Origin: Paradesertivirga superstes
Lineage (GTDB): Bacteria > Bacteroidota > Bacteroidia > Sphingobacteriales > Sphingobacteriaceae
Direction: 5' to 3'
Assembly: GCF_037622515.1 (NCBI RefSeq)
Contig: NZ_JBBJCN010000005.1
Coordinates: 124,001-188,000, forward strand
DNA: 64,000 nt
Shown here: positions 33,260 through 42,156 of the stretch, in pieces
Layout: each line of letters opens with the position of its first letter
How positions within the stretch are numbered: the stretch's first letter is position 1
The notes under the pieces: model-generated
Databases searched by the model: none
The model's input: only the letters and a program-made list of their open reading frames with translations
Told to the model about the DNA's origin: nothing
Translations under genes and position numbers: made by a program

Positions 33260-36200
33260 ATGTCCGACCTAAACAACTTCATTAAAAACGAGCTGAAGAA
33301 CCGGCTAATCGATTATACCAATTCGCCAAATTATATCCTGGAACACCATGGAGCGGAACGTCAGAACATCGAAGCCTACAATGGTCGGCAACTGCTGGAA
33401 ATGCTGCAGAATGCGGACGACGCGTCAGCATCGGCAATAGAAAAGAAAGCCGAAATGGTGCTGGAACGGGGGGTGCTGCGCATATCCAATAACGGCGCTC
33501 CTTTTGATGAAGGTGGCTTTACTTCTTTGATGTATATCCACCGGAGCTTTAAGCCGATGCAAAAGGATATGATCGGTCAAAAAGGTCTTGGCTTCCGTTC
33601 CATACTGAGCTGGGCTAAAAGTATTGTGATCCAAAGCGCCGGGCTTCAGGTCGGCTTTTCCCAGCAACGCGCCGAAACCTTTTTGAAGGATCTGATTAAA
33701 AGACGGTCTGATATCGGCGATTTTCTGAAGCATCAGTCGTCGGAAAAGTTTCCGATAGCGGTATTGCGACTGCCGGAGATACTGACCCAACAGCAACCCT
33801 TTTACCCCTTTGATACCAACGTTCTGATCACCCTGAAGGGCGAAGAAACAGCCAGCGACGTCAGCCTACAGATGTCAAATATGATCTCGATGGAGACGAT
33901 GCTATTCTTAAAGAATCTGGATAAACTAGAACTGAAAAGTCCGAAGCAACATATCGTATACAGCCGAGAACCCGAAGGCGACGGTATCCGGGTAACCAAA
34001 CATGACCGTTTGACGAATGAAATCACTTCCAAAGCCTGGCATATAAACCGGATTACGGGAAAACATAAAAAGAAACATTATGAACTGGCCATTGCTTGGA
34101 ATGACCAGCTTGATGATAAATGTGACCTCTTGTATAGTTATTTTGAGACCAAGGTCAGGTTGCCTTTTCCCGCGATCTTGCACGGTACTTTCGAACTAAC
34201 ACCGGAACGGAATGGTATCACTGACGACACGGCTGGCCATAATCTCTTCCTGATCGGCAAACTGGCCGATCTGCTGGTGGACACCGCTCTGCGAGTGACA
34301 AGAAAAAACCAAGGTGTATCCTACGATGCCCTGCAGCTGCTAAACATCAACTTTTCGGCCATGGACCCGCGGCTGACCGAATTCAAATTTAAGGAAGCGC
34401 TTTTCGAGCGAATGAAAAGCAAAGCCATCTTTCCAAACGTGAATGGCAAATATATTACCCATGACAAACAGCCGGTTTTTTACGAGTCATCGATTCCGCA
34501 TGTTCTAAAAGGGGATGATGTTAACGACCTACTGATCTTTTGTAATGATAAAAAAGTCATTGGCCTGCTTGATGAACTGGAGGTCTATAAATACCCATTT
34601 AGCCAGATCTGCAATATTGTTTCCCAACGGCTACAATCGCTGGCAACTGGGGAAGCCGCGCAGCTTCTGCAATTTTTATTCAGCTTTGCCAGTTATTCTG
34701 CCGAGTTCAAAAAACCGGATTTTAACAGATACAAACTTCCTCCTTTGCTGACCGATGGCAGTCAGGTACTCATTCCCTGGATCAACCAGATCTTCCTGCC
34801 GCATGACCAGCAAAGGTCCTTTGAGTTGCCAGCGGCGATCAAAGTTAGCTTTATCGACGCGGAGTTATATGGCCATCTGGCCACGCTATATGGCAGCGAA
34901 CACAGTAGCCTGCTTTCTAGCCACCTGCGCCTGCTGGGTGTCCGGGCCTATTCTTTTACGGAAATTGCCATAACGATTATCGTCCATTATGAACGAAGTG
35001 AAACAACCGAAAAGGTGCTGGAATGCCACAGATATCTTTTTCAGCTTTTTCAAACCGAATATAACAAAGGAGTACCTGCGCCGCTGCAAACCAACCGGCA
35101 GGTCAACGCGCTTAGTCAGAAAAACAAGGTAATGCCGGTGGAAAAACTTTATTTCGGAAAGGTCCACGGGCATGAGCTGGCCGAGCAGCTTTATAGTTAT
35201 GACAAGAACAAGTTGCTGGCACCTTACCGAGAGCTAGGCTTTGCGGCGGAAGACCAACCGATGGCTTTTACTTATTTCAGTTGGTTAGGCGTTGAAGACC
35301 AGCCGCGCGCTTATGTCAAGCGGATCGCTGAAGGTAGTCCGCATTATGCCGGATACAAAGAATATCTGCTACGAAACTACAATTACAAACATGCCTGGGA
35401 TAATTACCACGAAAAGTTTAATAATTATGAGCACCTGATGCAGGACCTTACTTCTGTAGACGAGATTAGTGTGACTGAATATGATGAAATCGACACCATA
35501 TTACAGCGCGCAAGACCCGAGTATATTTTTAAGTGGATCAACACATCGCCGAATTTGAAGAGGACACTAGAGAACAACGAAGAGATCCATAGTTCTTCCG
35601 TTGTAGCACTGACCATCAGACCGAAATATTATAAGCGGCAATTCTCAGCTACAAAAATGAGGTCTTATACCCGCTGGGTGATGGCTAATACGCCTTGGCT
35701 TCCTGTGGATTCAACACTAGGCAAAGGCTCGCCTGATCGCTGTTGTCTGTCTAGAACCATTACCAGAGAGTTCAGCCCCTATGTCGAAAAGCCTAAACTG
35801 GACCTCGCCAAAATGGCTGAAAAGCTCAAGTTGCCGGAGGAAACACTAGAAAGTTATTTGGTGCTGATCGGCGTACATCGGGAGATCAGCTCTTTTTCCA
35901 TGGTTACGCTTTACGATATGCTTGGTTCGCTGGAAAAGACAGATACCCAAAAAACGATAGGTTCAACCATCTACCGCGAGATCGCCAGCAATTATAATGA
36001 TGCCAAACTCGATGTGCGGCACCCCGCCTACCAGAAATTCCTGGAAGAGGGAAAAGTACTTTGCACTAAAGGCAACGCAACCGGCTATTTCCCAATTAGT
36101 GAATCTTACTATATCAACACGAAGAATTTCGGCAACAACGTCCTGAAACGCTTCCCTCTGATCGTGGTCGATAAAAAACGCGGATCGCAAAAGATCAGGC

Positions 36201-38041
36201 GCATCTTCGGCGTGCAGCCTCTTCAGAATATCTCTTTCGACATCATCGGCCAGCCGGAGCTCCATTCCCTTAACCCATTGTTCGAAGAAGAGATTGCCCG
36301 CTTCAAGGCGCTGGTCTATGCCCTGCGCATTGGCACTGATAAGGACGGTGATATTAAAAGCAGAGTCAAGCGAACGAAAATTCACCTAGTGGAGCATATC
36401 AGCGCCGAGTATTCCCACGCTGGCAACAGAGAGGCCTTTTTACTCGAACCTTTTGAATTCGTTAACAAAAAGAGCAATTACTATTTGCTCGTGCCTCCCG
36501 GAGTGGACGATCCGGACGAACTTCGGCGCAGCATCGCCATGGGTGATGCCATCGCAGAAATCTTTACCGCGGTTATTAATACTGAGGAACACCGCTCCTT
36601 TATCCGGGAGCTTTTTTCCACCCGAGAAGCCAACCGGGAGGAATTGCTGCTCAGGGAGAACCAGCTGGAGAACAATTATATCATCACAGCCGCAAAACTG
36701 GAACTGAATATTGTCGATGATATCCGGCTTTCCTTCTGGAGAGCCTTTTCGCTGGCTTCGACCAAACACGTTAAAACCGAAATCAGGGACGAGCCCCGAC
36801 TCCGACAATTCCTCGTAACTAAGTTGAAAGCCGAAGGATCTCTGCTGGAAACGTTCATCAATATCGACACCTATTCAAGCCTCTCAGAACTGGACGTGCA
36901 GGAGCTGTTTTATGATATGTTCCTTAAATTCAAACTAGACTTCGCCGTGTTCTCGCGGCACTTTACTGGTCTGGATTTTTCCCTGCTATTTCGAAACGGC
37001 TACGAAGATCTGAAAACCCGCTATAAACAGCTGTTTATGGAGTCGCTTTACAAACAATTGCTTGCCACAGGTGAACTGGAACTTAAACGGAAATACTTTA
37101 TACTACTGCGCAAATATGACGCCGACGCCTATGATCCGGCTGACCGTTACCAAGCTGACCTCATCCAATATTTTAAGGTCCGTGTCAGCAAACGGTTCAA
37201 ATTGGAGTTGGCCGACCAAGGGTCCCTTTTTTCCTGCAATGACTTGATACATGCGAAGGTTCAAGAACTGGCTGCTGGTGGTATTCACATCCCTGAATTG
37301 CTGCTCGAAAATGAAGAATTTCAGGCGATGCTTTTGTTCAATGAAATTGATGAAATCAACACGTTGATTCAAAAGTTTCAGCAAAAAGATGAAAAGACCG
37401 GGGATAGGCCGCCAGGCGAAAAACAGATCAGGGTCAGCGGCAGTCTGGTCACTTTTACCGATTACCGATCCTTGGCCGAACAGCTTGCCCAAACTACTGA
37501 CTTCAGCAAATTCAAGATTCGGACGGGCCAAACCCTAAAAATGGACCTGCCTGACAAAGGCGTCAAAAGGGGCAGCAATTCCTCCGGCAAACGGGCAGTC
37601 AGGTTCGGCAGTGGAAACGAAGAGGTAATTGGCTTTATCGCAGAATTCCTGGCTTTTAACCAGTTGGTCAGGCGGTATAGCGAAAAAACCGTGGAATGGG
37701 TTTCGGAAAACGCCTTTCGCGCCGTAAATGCCTACACCAGCGAAGCGGGAAAAGGTTATGATATCGAGATCAGGGAAAATGACAAGGTACGCTATGTGGA
37801 AGTAAAAGGCGTCTCTAATGTCCGCGACGGATTTAGAATGACTGGTACTGAGATGGCCAAAGCCTTGGAATATCCGGATAAGTACGACCTGTTGATCGTA
37901 GAGAACCCGCTCGGCGAGTTGCCGATCTTCCGTTATATCCGCTCTCCCTTCAAATTCAAAAAGGAGGAGTCTTTGCTGGCCAATAAGCATATGAATGTCT
38001 TGAACGACAGCTTTATGATCAAATTCAAGTGGGATGAATAA
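33260..38041 (+). CDS. Sacsin-type GHKL ATPase with C-terminal NOV_C domain
   Basis: A 1593-residue protein. The N-terminal Hsp90-like (sacsin) ATPase fold has the N box LLEMLQNADDASA near residue 48, RISNNGAPFDEGG near 75 and the lid IGQKGLGFRSIL near 103. About 1200 residues of helical sequence follow with no named domain. The C terminus (about 1455-1593) fits NOV_C (DUF3883): GKGYDIEI then VRYVEVKG, a D...E-x-K pattern of PD-(D/E)XK nucleases. Codon use is richer in G and C than the neighbouring genes, so it may have a separate origin. A sensor ATPase joined to a nuclease-like end in a defence-rich element suggests anti-phage function; this is inference. Confidence 0.85.
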   Translation: MSDLNNFIKNELKNRLIDYTNSPNYILEHHGAERQNIEAYNGRQLLEMLQNADDASASAIEKKAEMVLERGVLRISNNGAPFDEGGFTSLMYIHRSFKPMQKDMIGQKGLGFRSILSWAKSIVIQSAGLQVGFSQQRAETFLKDLIKRRSDIGDFLKHQSSEKFPIAVLRLPEILTQQQPFYPFDTNVLITLKGEETASDVSLQMSNMISMETMLFLKNLDKLELKSPKQHIVYSREPEGDGIRVTKHDRLTNEITSKAWHINRITGKHKKKHYELAIAWNDQLDDKCDLLYSYFETKVRLPFPAILHGTFELTPERNGITDDTAGHNLFLIGKLADLLVDTALRVTRKNQGVSYDALQLLNINFSAMDPRLTEFKFKEALFERMKSKAIFPNVNGKYITHDKQPVFYESSIPHVLKGDDVNDLLIFCNDKKVIGLLDELEVYKYPFSQICNIVSQRLQSLATGEAAQLLQFLFSFASYSAEFKKPDFNRYKLPPLLTDGSQVLIPWINQIFLPHDQQRSFELPAAIKVSFIDAELYGHLATLYGSEHSSLLSSHLRLLGVRAYSFTEIAITIIVHYERSETTEKVLECHRYLFQLFQTEYNKGVPAPLQTNRQVNALSQKNKVMPVEKLYFGKVHGHELAEQLYSYDKNKLLAPYRELGFAAEDQPMAFTYFSWLGVEDQPRAYVKRIAEGSPHYAGYKEYLLRNYNYKHAWDNYHEKFNNYEHLMQDLTSVDEISVTEYDEIDTILQRARPEYIFKWINTSPNLKRTLENNEEIHSSSVVALTIRPKYYKRQFSATKMRSYTRWVMANTPWLPVDSTLGKGSPDRCCLSRTITREFSPYVEKPKLDLAKMAEKLKLPEETLESYLVLIGVHREISSFSMVTLYDMLGSLEKTDTQKTIGSTIYREIASNYNDAKLDVRHPAYQKFLEEGKVLCTKGNATGYFPISESYYINTKNFGNNVLKRFPLIVVDKKRGSQKIRRIFGVQPLQNISFDIIGQPELHSLNPLFEEEIARFKALVYALRIGTDKDGDIKSRVKRTKIHLVEHISAEYSHAGNREAFLLEPFEFVNKKSNYYLLVPPGVDDPDELRRSIAMGDAIAEIFTAVINTEEHRSFIRELFSTREANREELLLRENQLENNYIITAAKLELNIVDDIRLSFWRAFSLASTKHVKTEIRDEPRLRQFLVTKLKAEGSLLETFINIDTYSSLSELDVQELFYDMFLKFKLDFAVFSRHFTGLDFSLLFRNGYEDLKTRYKQLFMESLYKQLLATGELELKRKYFILLRKYDADAYDPADRYQADLIQYFKVRVSKRFKLELADQGSLFSCNDLIHAKVQELAAGGIHIPELLLENEEFQAMLLFNEIDEINTLIQKFQQKDEKTGDRPPGEKQIRVSGSLVTFTDYRSLAEQLAQTTDFSKFKIRTGQTLKMDLPDKGVKRGSNSSGKRAVRFGSGNEEVIGFIAEFLAFNQLVRRYSEKTVEWVSENAFRAVNAYTSEAGKGYDIEIRENDKVRYVEVKGVSNVRDGFRMTGTEMAKALEYPDKYDLLIVENPLGELPIFRYIRSPFKFKKEESLLANKHMNVLNDSFMIKFKWDE

Positions 38042-38168
38042 TATTTGTCTCTGAATAGAGATATACTTTTGCGGATACTCAAAAGCCTAAGGATAGAGGC
38101 AGGATAAATACTTAGCGGCTGCGACGCTCCACACCGTTATTTCTTCAAGAAGATTAAATAGGAAAAAT

Positions 38169-38201
38169 CAGATAGCACAGTTTCAAAAACTGTGCTATCT
38201 G
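38169..38201. terminator. 15-bp perfect hairpin after the sacsin-type gene
   Basis: CAGATAGCACAGTTT and its exact complement flank a 3-nt loop (CAA). It is 128 nt past the stop codon. No T-run follows, so it may end a transcript with help or be a DNA site. A TACTTTTG box at 38064-38071 reads toward it. Confidence 0.6.
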
Positions 38202-38250
38202 GTGTCATTTCCGTACCTTTATTATGACCATTTGCAGCCCAAAAACTGCC

Positions 38251-38273
38251 TTCTGGTGAACATTTGGTGAACA
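38251..38273. promoter_or_regulatory. Candidate integrase arm-type sites, right end
   Basis: TTCTGGTGAACA (38251-38262) followed by TTGGTGAACA (38264-38273). These mirror the TTCTGGTGAGCA and GGTGAGCA pair at the left end (11630-11653) and are about 50-70 bp from attR. Confidence 0.55.
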
Positions 38274-38323
38274 GGTCAAAATATGATTTTGTAAAATGTT
38301 GATTTTCAGTATAGTTAGGGCGT

Positions 38324-38346
38324 GGTTCGATTCCCCTACGGGCTAC
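38324..38346 (+). other. attR, copy of the tRNA-Glu 3' end
   Basis: Twenty-three bases identical to 11509-11531, including GGTTCGATTCCCC and TACGGGCTAC. No tRNA body precedes them, so this is the second copy of the target site made by integration. Confidence 0.88.
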
Positions 38347-38379
38347 AAACCCGCTTTACGAAAGTATAGCGGGTTTTTT
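38347..38379 (+). terminator. Displaced terminator of tRNA-Glu
   Basis: AAACCCGCT (38347-38355) pairs with AGCGGGTTT (38368-38376) and a T-run follows. It begins at the base after attR, so before integration it would have been right behind tRNA-Glu. Confidence 0.8.
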
Positions 38380-38404
38380 GTTGATGTTAATCTTTGTTCC
38401 TGAT

Positions 38405-38490
38405 CCATAAATTCCCCCTCCTTCGTCAGTCCTATTTATTCCACTAAGGGGTGGCTTAACAGTTCATAAGGTTGAGACCTTATCCTTGGG
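38405..38490. repeat. Dispersed repeat, copy outside the element
   Basis: Shares CTCCTTCGTCAGTCC, ATTTATTCCAC, GGGTGGCTTAAC, GTTCAT and TTATCCTTGG in order with 13125-13237. It lies in chromosomal flank beyond attR. The rest of 38380-38586 shows nothing else. Confidence 0.6.
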
Positions 38491-38586
38491 TGTCGAGAAT
38501 TAATCCCTGGCAAAAAAGAGGTAGAATTGATTATACGATCGATTCATAGTTCTCATTTATTTTTACCTAAAGGCAGGAGATTCTTC

Positions 38587-39468
38587 CTAAGAGCTAATTT
38601 CCAGCTTATATCCTTTCCCGTGAATATTAACAAGTTTAACTGTAGAATCATTTTCCAGTTTCTTTCTGAGTTTTGATATAAACACATCAAGGCTACGGCC
38701 GACAATTATGCCTTCATCCTCCCATATTTCTTTTTGCAACCTGTTTCTGTCTATGATTTCATTAGGAGCGCTTGCAAAAATGTATAGCAATTTAGATTCT
38801 TTCTGAGTGAGTTCTATTTGTTCAGTATTATTGATAAGGTATTGCTTGTCGTTATAAAAATGATATTTCCCAATTCGGATAAAATTGTCTTGAAAACTCT
38901 TGTCGCCTTTACCTGATATACTTTTCTTTTTGTGGTAAATCTTTACTCCTGAAAACACTAAAACCAACGCAAAAAGGGCTATTCCGGTTGATACAAACTT
39001 CTTTGGCAAACCCAAAAGGCTGGCATTATGGAATGATATATTGATTAAATAGAAGCCTTTGGATTGCTGCCGGCCTCTACAGGGTACGATATTCTTCTGC
39101 TCAGTTTTTAGTATTGCATACCCAAATATCATTTCATTGCTTGCGCATTCTATCACGTTTACAATATAGTCAGAAGGAAGCTGATTGGCTTCGATCGTTC
39201 GGTGTATAATCTTTACAAGTGAATCAGGTGTAAAGGTAAACTGACTTGCGAATCGAATTTGATATTCATTTTCAGCAATCTGCTTTACGGGCAAAACTCT
39301 GGATGAACTATCGCCGGAATGCAGCAGTACTTCATGTCCAATTTTCCTCATAATTATAATTTCTTTCGCCTCTTCAAAATCCGTATCATTTAACTGGCTT
39401 GCGCTAAGTACATAAAAAAGGATAAGCAAAGAGGCAGCAATGAAAATTGATAGGTACTTAAAATTCAT
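38587..39468 (-). CDS. Membrane-tethered winged-helix regulator
   Basis: A 293-residue protein. It has an N-terminal membrane segment (residues 5-22, LSIFIAASLLILFYVLSA), an extracytoplasmic domain (25-155), a second membrane segment (158-178, FVSTGIALFALVLVFSGVKI) and a C-terminal OmpR/PhoB-type winged helix (190-293: IELTQKESKLLYIFASAP, DVFISKLRKKLE, IHGKGYKLE). No receiver domain. The layout is like ToxR-type one-component regulators with the DNA-binding part at the C terminus, so it should turn an outside signal directly into transcription. It diverges from the propeller gene at 39635, a likely target. Confidence 0.85.
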   Translation of the reverse strand: MNFKYLSIFIAASLLILFYVLSASQLNDTDFEEAKEIIIMRKIGHEVLLHSGDSSSRVLPVKQIAENEYQIRFASQFTFTPDSLVKIIHRTIEANQLPSDYIVNVIECASNEMIFGYAILKTEQKNIVPCRGRQQSKGFYLINISFHNASLLGLPKKFVSTGIALFALVLVFSGVKIYHKKKSISGKGDKSFQDNFIRIGKYHFYNDKQYLINNTEQIELTQKESKLLYIFASAPNEIIDRNRLQKEIWEDEGIIVGRSLDVFISKLRKKLENDSTVKLVNIHGKGYKLEISS

Positions 39469-39634
39469 ATATAAAAGTAAGCTATTCTAGCTGATCGAAG
39501 ATAAACTGCAGAGGGTCTTTACACTCGTTTACATTCTTTTACAACTCTTAACACTTTACCTGAAGGCATAGGATATAGCTTTGCTCTGATAAATGTAAAA
39601 ACCTTTTAAATGCTTTTTATAAACAAATATACTA

Positions 39635-40672
39635 ATGATGAAATACACGTACACTTATCTCCTGCTGCTTGTTTTCTGCACTTACTGTAAAGGACAAAAC
39701 AAAACAAACCTCTCAAAAGATAAAATCAATTCCAAAACTAAAGACTCAATCAGTTTACATGGGCCTAATAGTGGCGTTTTTGAAATAAAACAGGATAGAA
39801 AAGGCAATATCTGGATTGCAACTAATGATGGTGTTTATAAATACGATGGAAGATCGTTCTCCAATATCACAAGTAAAGTAAGTTCAGCCCGCTTTATTTC
39901 TGTTTTGGAAGATAGGAAAGGTAATTTTTGGTTCGCTTCCCTTGGTTCGGGGGTTTATTTTTATGATGGGAAATCGTTTAGAAATTTTACAACCGGGGAT
40001 GGCCTTGCCAGTAACCGCGTTTTTTGTATGTATGAAGACAGGGCCGGTAATATCTGGTTTGGTACAAATGATGGAGCAAGCCGTTACGATGGGAAATCCT
40101 TTCGGAAATTAAAAATGAAAAACGTACCGGCCCCTGCTGGTGCTGATTCCGTGCACGTGTCCGCCTATCAATCTATGGTTTCGAAAGATAGTTGGCTGCA
40201 TAATGATATTCATACTATTATCGAAGATAAAACCGGGAAATTATGGTTTGGCACCAGGGGTAATACCTTCATTTATGATGGGAAAACATTTACCCCGCTC
40301 GCCAATAAAGACGGCAAAGCTTTCAACAACGTTTGGCGTATACTCGAAGACAGAAAAGGCAATATTTGGTTTGGTGCCGACGGTCTGTGGCGCTTTAACG
40401 GCAGCACCTTTACCAAAATTAATCAGACGGGTGCCGGTGTTATCGTCGAAGATAGAAAAGGAAACATTCTGGCTAGTTCAGGGGGGGCAATTTTTCGTTT
40501 TGATGAACAGTCATTGTCTAATAAAAATCCACATGTAACCGAAATAGAGACAAAAGGTGAAGGGCTTAAAAATCTGCCTTTCGGGATTTTAGGAGCTAAT
40601 GATGGAAGCATTTGGTTTGCATCTGGGGGTGGGGTAAGCCGTTATGATGGAAAGACCCTCACGGACTTTTAG
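39635..40672 (+). CDS. Exported beta-propeller protein (reg_prop repeats)
   Basis: A 345-residue protein with an N-terminal signal, YLLLLVFCTYCKGQ, possibly a lipobox ending in Cys. The body is made of repeats of about 40 residues with the pattern 'EDRKGNIWFGTNDGVYKYDGKSF' (six or more copies), the two-component-regulator propeller motif. These propellers form sensor parts of hybrid two-component systems in Bacteroidota; here the propeller stands alone without a kinase. It is divergent from the ToxR-like regulator and may supply its signal, or be an accessory binding protein. Confidence 0.8.
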   Translation: MMKYTYTYLLLLVFCTYCKGQNKTNLSKDKINSKTKDSISLHGPNSGVFEIKQDRKGNIWIATNDGVYKYDGRSFSNITSKVSSARFISVLEDRKGNFWFASLGSGVYFYDGKSFRNFTTGDGLASNRVFCMYEDRAGNIWFGTNDGASRYDGKSFRKLKMKNVPAPAGADSVHVSAYQSMVSKDSWLHNDIHTIIEDKTGKLWFGTRGNTFIYDGKTFTPLANKDGKAFNNVWRILEDRKGNIWFGADGLWRFNGSTFTKINQTGAGVIVEDRKGNILASSGGAIFRFDEQSLSNKNPHVTEIETKGEGLKNLPFGILGANDGSIWFASGGGVSRYDGKTLTDF

Positions 40673-40748
40673 GCAATTAAAAATAACGTTTATCGTCAAT
40701 TGTTACTTCCGCTAATTACTAATCATAGTTCCAATTAAATTAAAAAAA

Positions 40749-41852
40749 ATGAAAAGATCATTTGTGTTTGTTCCGGCCATTCTCATAGTATTATTTCTAC
40801 TCAATTCTTTTTTTGTACTAAAAGGGAAGGACGCAAAAAAGAAACCAATAACAGAGAGTAAATCATCGAAGATTGCTAACATCATTTTTAAATCTACTGA
40901 TGGTGGACAAACATGGCAGGACATTAGCGAAGGGCTGCCTGAAAAATTGCAGAGGGAAGGTATGCAGAGTGATGGTTTCTTTGCAAATGAATTTGGGCTC
41001 TATTTACGTGCCGGAAATGGGATATATCACAGTGAACCAAATTCCACATCTCCTTTTTGGAACAAAGAGATCTTCCCTGGTAAACAGAGGAACATTGTCC
41101 CTGGCAAGAACGGGATACTTGCATATAATTTCAGGGGCCAATTTTTAAAAAAAATAAACGGAAAGAGTGATTGGTCGCCCATGTACACGAACTTTCAGGA
41201 GCAAGCCGTACGCATTAACAGAACGATCGATTGGATGTACACGAATTATAAAGAGAGACAAGTATGCAGCGTTTTTGAAACTACGGGAGGCACTGTTTTC
41301 ATCGGCTCCAACGGCGCCATTTTTAAATCCACTAACAGTGGAAAAACTTGGAAATATGTGCATGTTGGAGGCTGGGTAACGAAAATGGTAGAGTCAAACG
41401 GTGTACTTCTGGCTGCCAGCACTCAGGGAATATTAAGATCGACCGATGATGGTGAAAGCTGGGATCGTGTTATTAGTGAAGGGAGCGATGGCATCGCTGT
41501 GGAACGTATCGACGGAGGATTTGTGGCTATAGCCTACAACAGAATAACCCAAACCAACAGAATACACATTTCATTGGATAGTGGGAAAACCTGGAATGTT
41601 ATAGGTGAAGGACTTCAGCCTTCCTGGAACAGTTCATTTATCAAACAAATAGGCGGACTTCAGCCTTCATTGTATATTTCATCAATCAAGCAAGTGGGCG
41701 AATATTTAATGTGTGGTCGCTCAGATGGTATATTCCGGTCATCTGACATGGGTAAAACATGGAAACTGTTACTTCCTTCTATTGAAAATAGGGGCTTCAA
41801 ATTAGCTGTTTCAGGCAACGCGATTTATGCCATACCAAATAAAGGATGTTGA
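40749..41852 (+). CDS. Exported BNR/sortilin-like propeller protein
   Basis: A 367-residue protein with an N-terminal hydrophobic segment (FVFVPAILIVLFLLNSFFVL) that is a signal or anchor. Repeats with Asp-box motifs SxDxGxTW are visible: STDGGQTWQDI, STNSGKTWKYV, STDDGESWDRV, SLDSGKTWNVI, SSDMGKTWKLL. These are the BNR/Ycf48-type beta-propeller blades. Function unknown; it follows the reg_prop protein by 76 nt and may be in the same operon. A short imperfect duplication is present near 205-225 ('GLQPSWNSSFIKQIG' and 'GLQPSLYISSIKQVG'). Confidence 0.78.
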   Translation: MKRSFVFVPAILIVLFLLNSFFVLKGKDAKKKPITESKSSKIANIIFKSTDGGQTWQDISEGLPEKLQREGMQSDGFFANEFGLYLRAGNGIYHSEPNSTSPFWNKEIFPGKQRNIVPGKNGILAYNFRGQFLKKINGKSDWSPMYTNFQEQAVRINRTIDWMYTNYKERQVCSVFETTGGTVFIGSNGAIFKSTNSGKTWKYVHVGGWVTKMVESNGVLLAASTQGILRSTDDGESWDRVISEGSDGIAVERIDGGFVAIAYNRITQTNRIHISLDSGKTWNVIGEGLQPSWNSSFIKQIGGLQPSLYISSIKQVGEYLMCGRSDGIFRSSDMGKTWKLLLPSIENRGFKLAVSGNAIYAIPNKGC

Positions 41853-41862
41853 TTAAACAATC

Positions 41863-41987
41863 CCACCTATATAGCCCGTCATTGTGTCAATGCCGGGAAA
41901 AGCCAAATTAAAACAACAACTATTTTCGCTTGTATAGCTTTGACGCAATTGTAGGCGTCGGTATGTTTGATGTAGGTGGTGAAATGG
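41863..41987. repeat. Palindromic element, copy 2
   Basis: Related to 14578-14724: both hold GCCGGGAAA-AGCCAA, CGCTTGTATAGC, GGCGTCGGTAT and GGTGGTGAAATGG in the same order. CCACCTATAT at the left pairs with ATGTAGGTGG at the right, and CATTGTGTCAATGC with GCTTTGACGCAATTG. It follows a gene stop directly (41852). Confidence 0.72.
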
Positions 41988-42156
41988 AATTCCTAAACTA
42001 AACTCTTTGAGTCTGGTACGGTACCCTACTCCCCTTAAAATTGTCGCTATCCACCTCTGGAACTGTTGTGCCTGACAGGTAAATTTGTAATACAAAATTC
42101 AATCATTTATATTAATTATAAACCGACACACGATTTTGGATTGAGATAAAGTAAAT

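Larger units (their letters stand above)
11509..38346. mobile_element. Integrative mobilizable element in tRNA-Glu (about 26.8 kb)
   Basis: The region is bounded by a 23-bp direct repeat of the tRNA-Glu 3' end (11509-11531 and 38324-38346). An integrase gene reads away from the tRNA. Inside are excisionase-like and winged-helix proteins, MobC, MobA, a membrane mobilization protein and a candidate oriT, but no type IV secretion genes, so the element would need a helper conjugative element to move. The rest is cargo: ART-like toxin pair, RadC-like, Septu-like, exonuclease/BRCT, TrlF, Shango, HipBA and a sacsin-type ATPase. A terminator fitting the tRNA gene follows attR, as expected when an insertion separates a gene from its old 3' flank. 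Confidence 0.9.

Noticed and set aside
33425..37990. Long minus-strand frames opposite the sacsin-type gene
   Set aside because: They mirror the GC-richer codons of the 1593-residue gene; their translations have no domain features.
11509..38346. Self-transmissible conjugative element
   Set aside because: Relaxase genes are present but no Tra/type IV secretion or coupling protein genes are found, so it is called mobilizable only.
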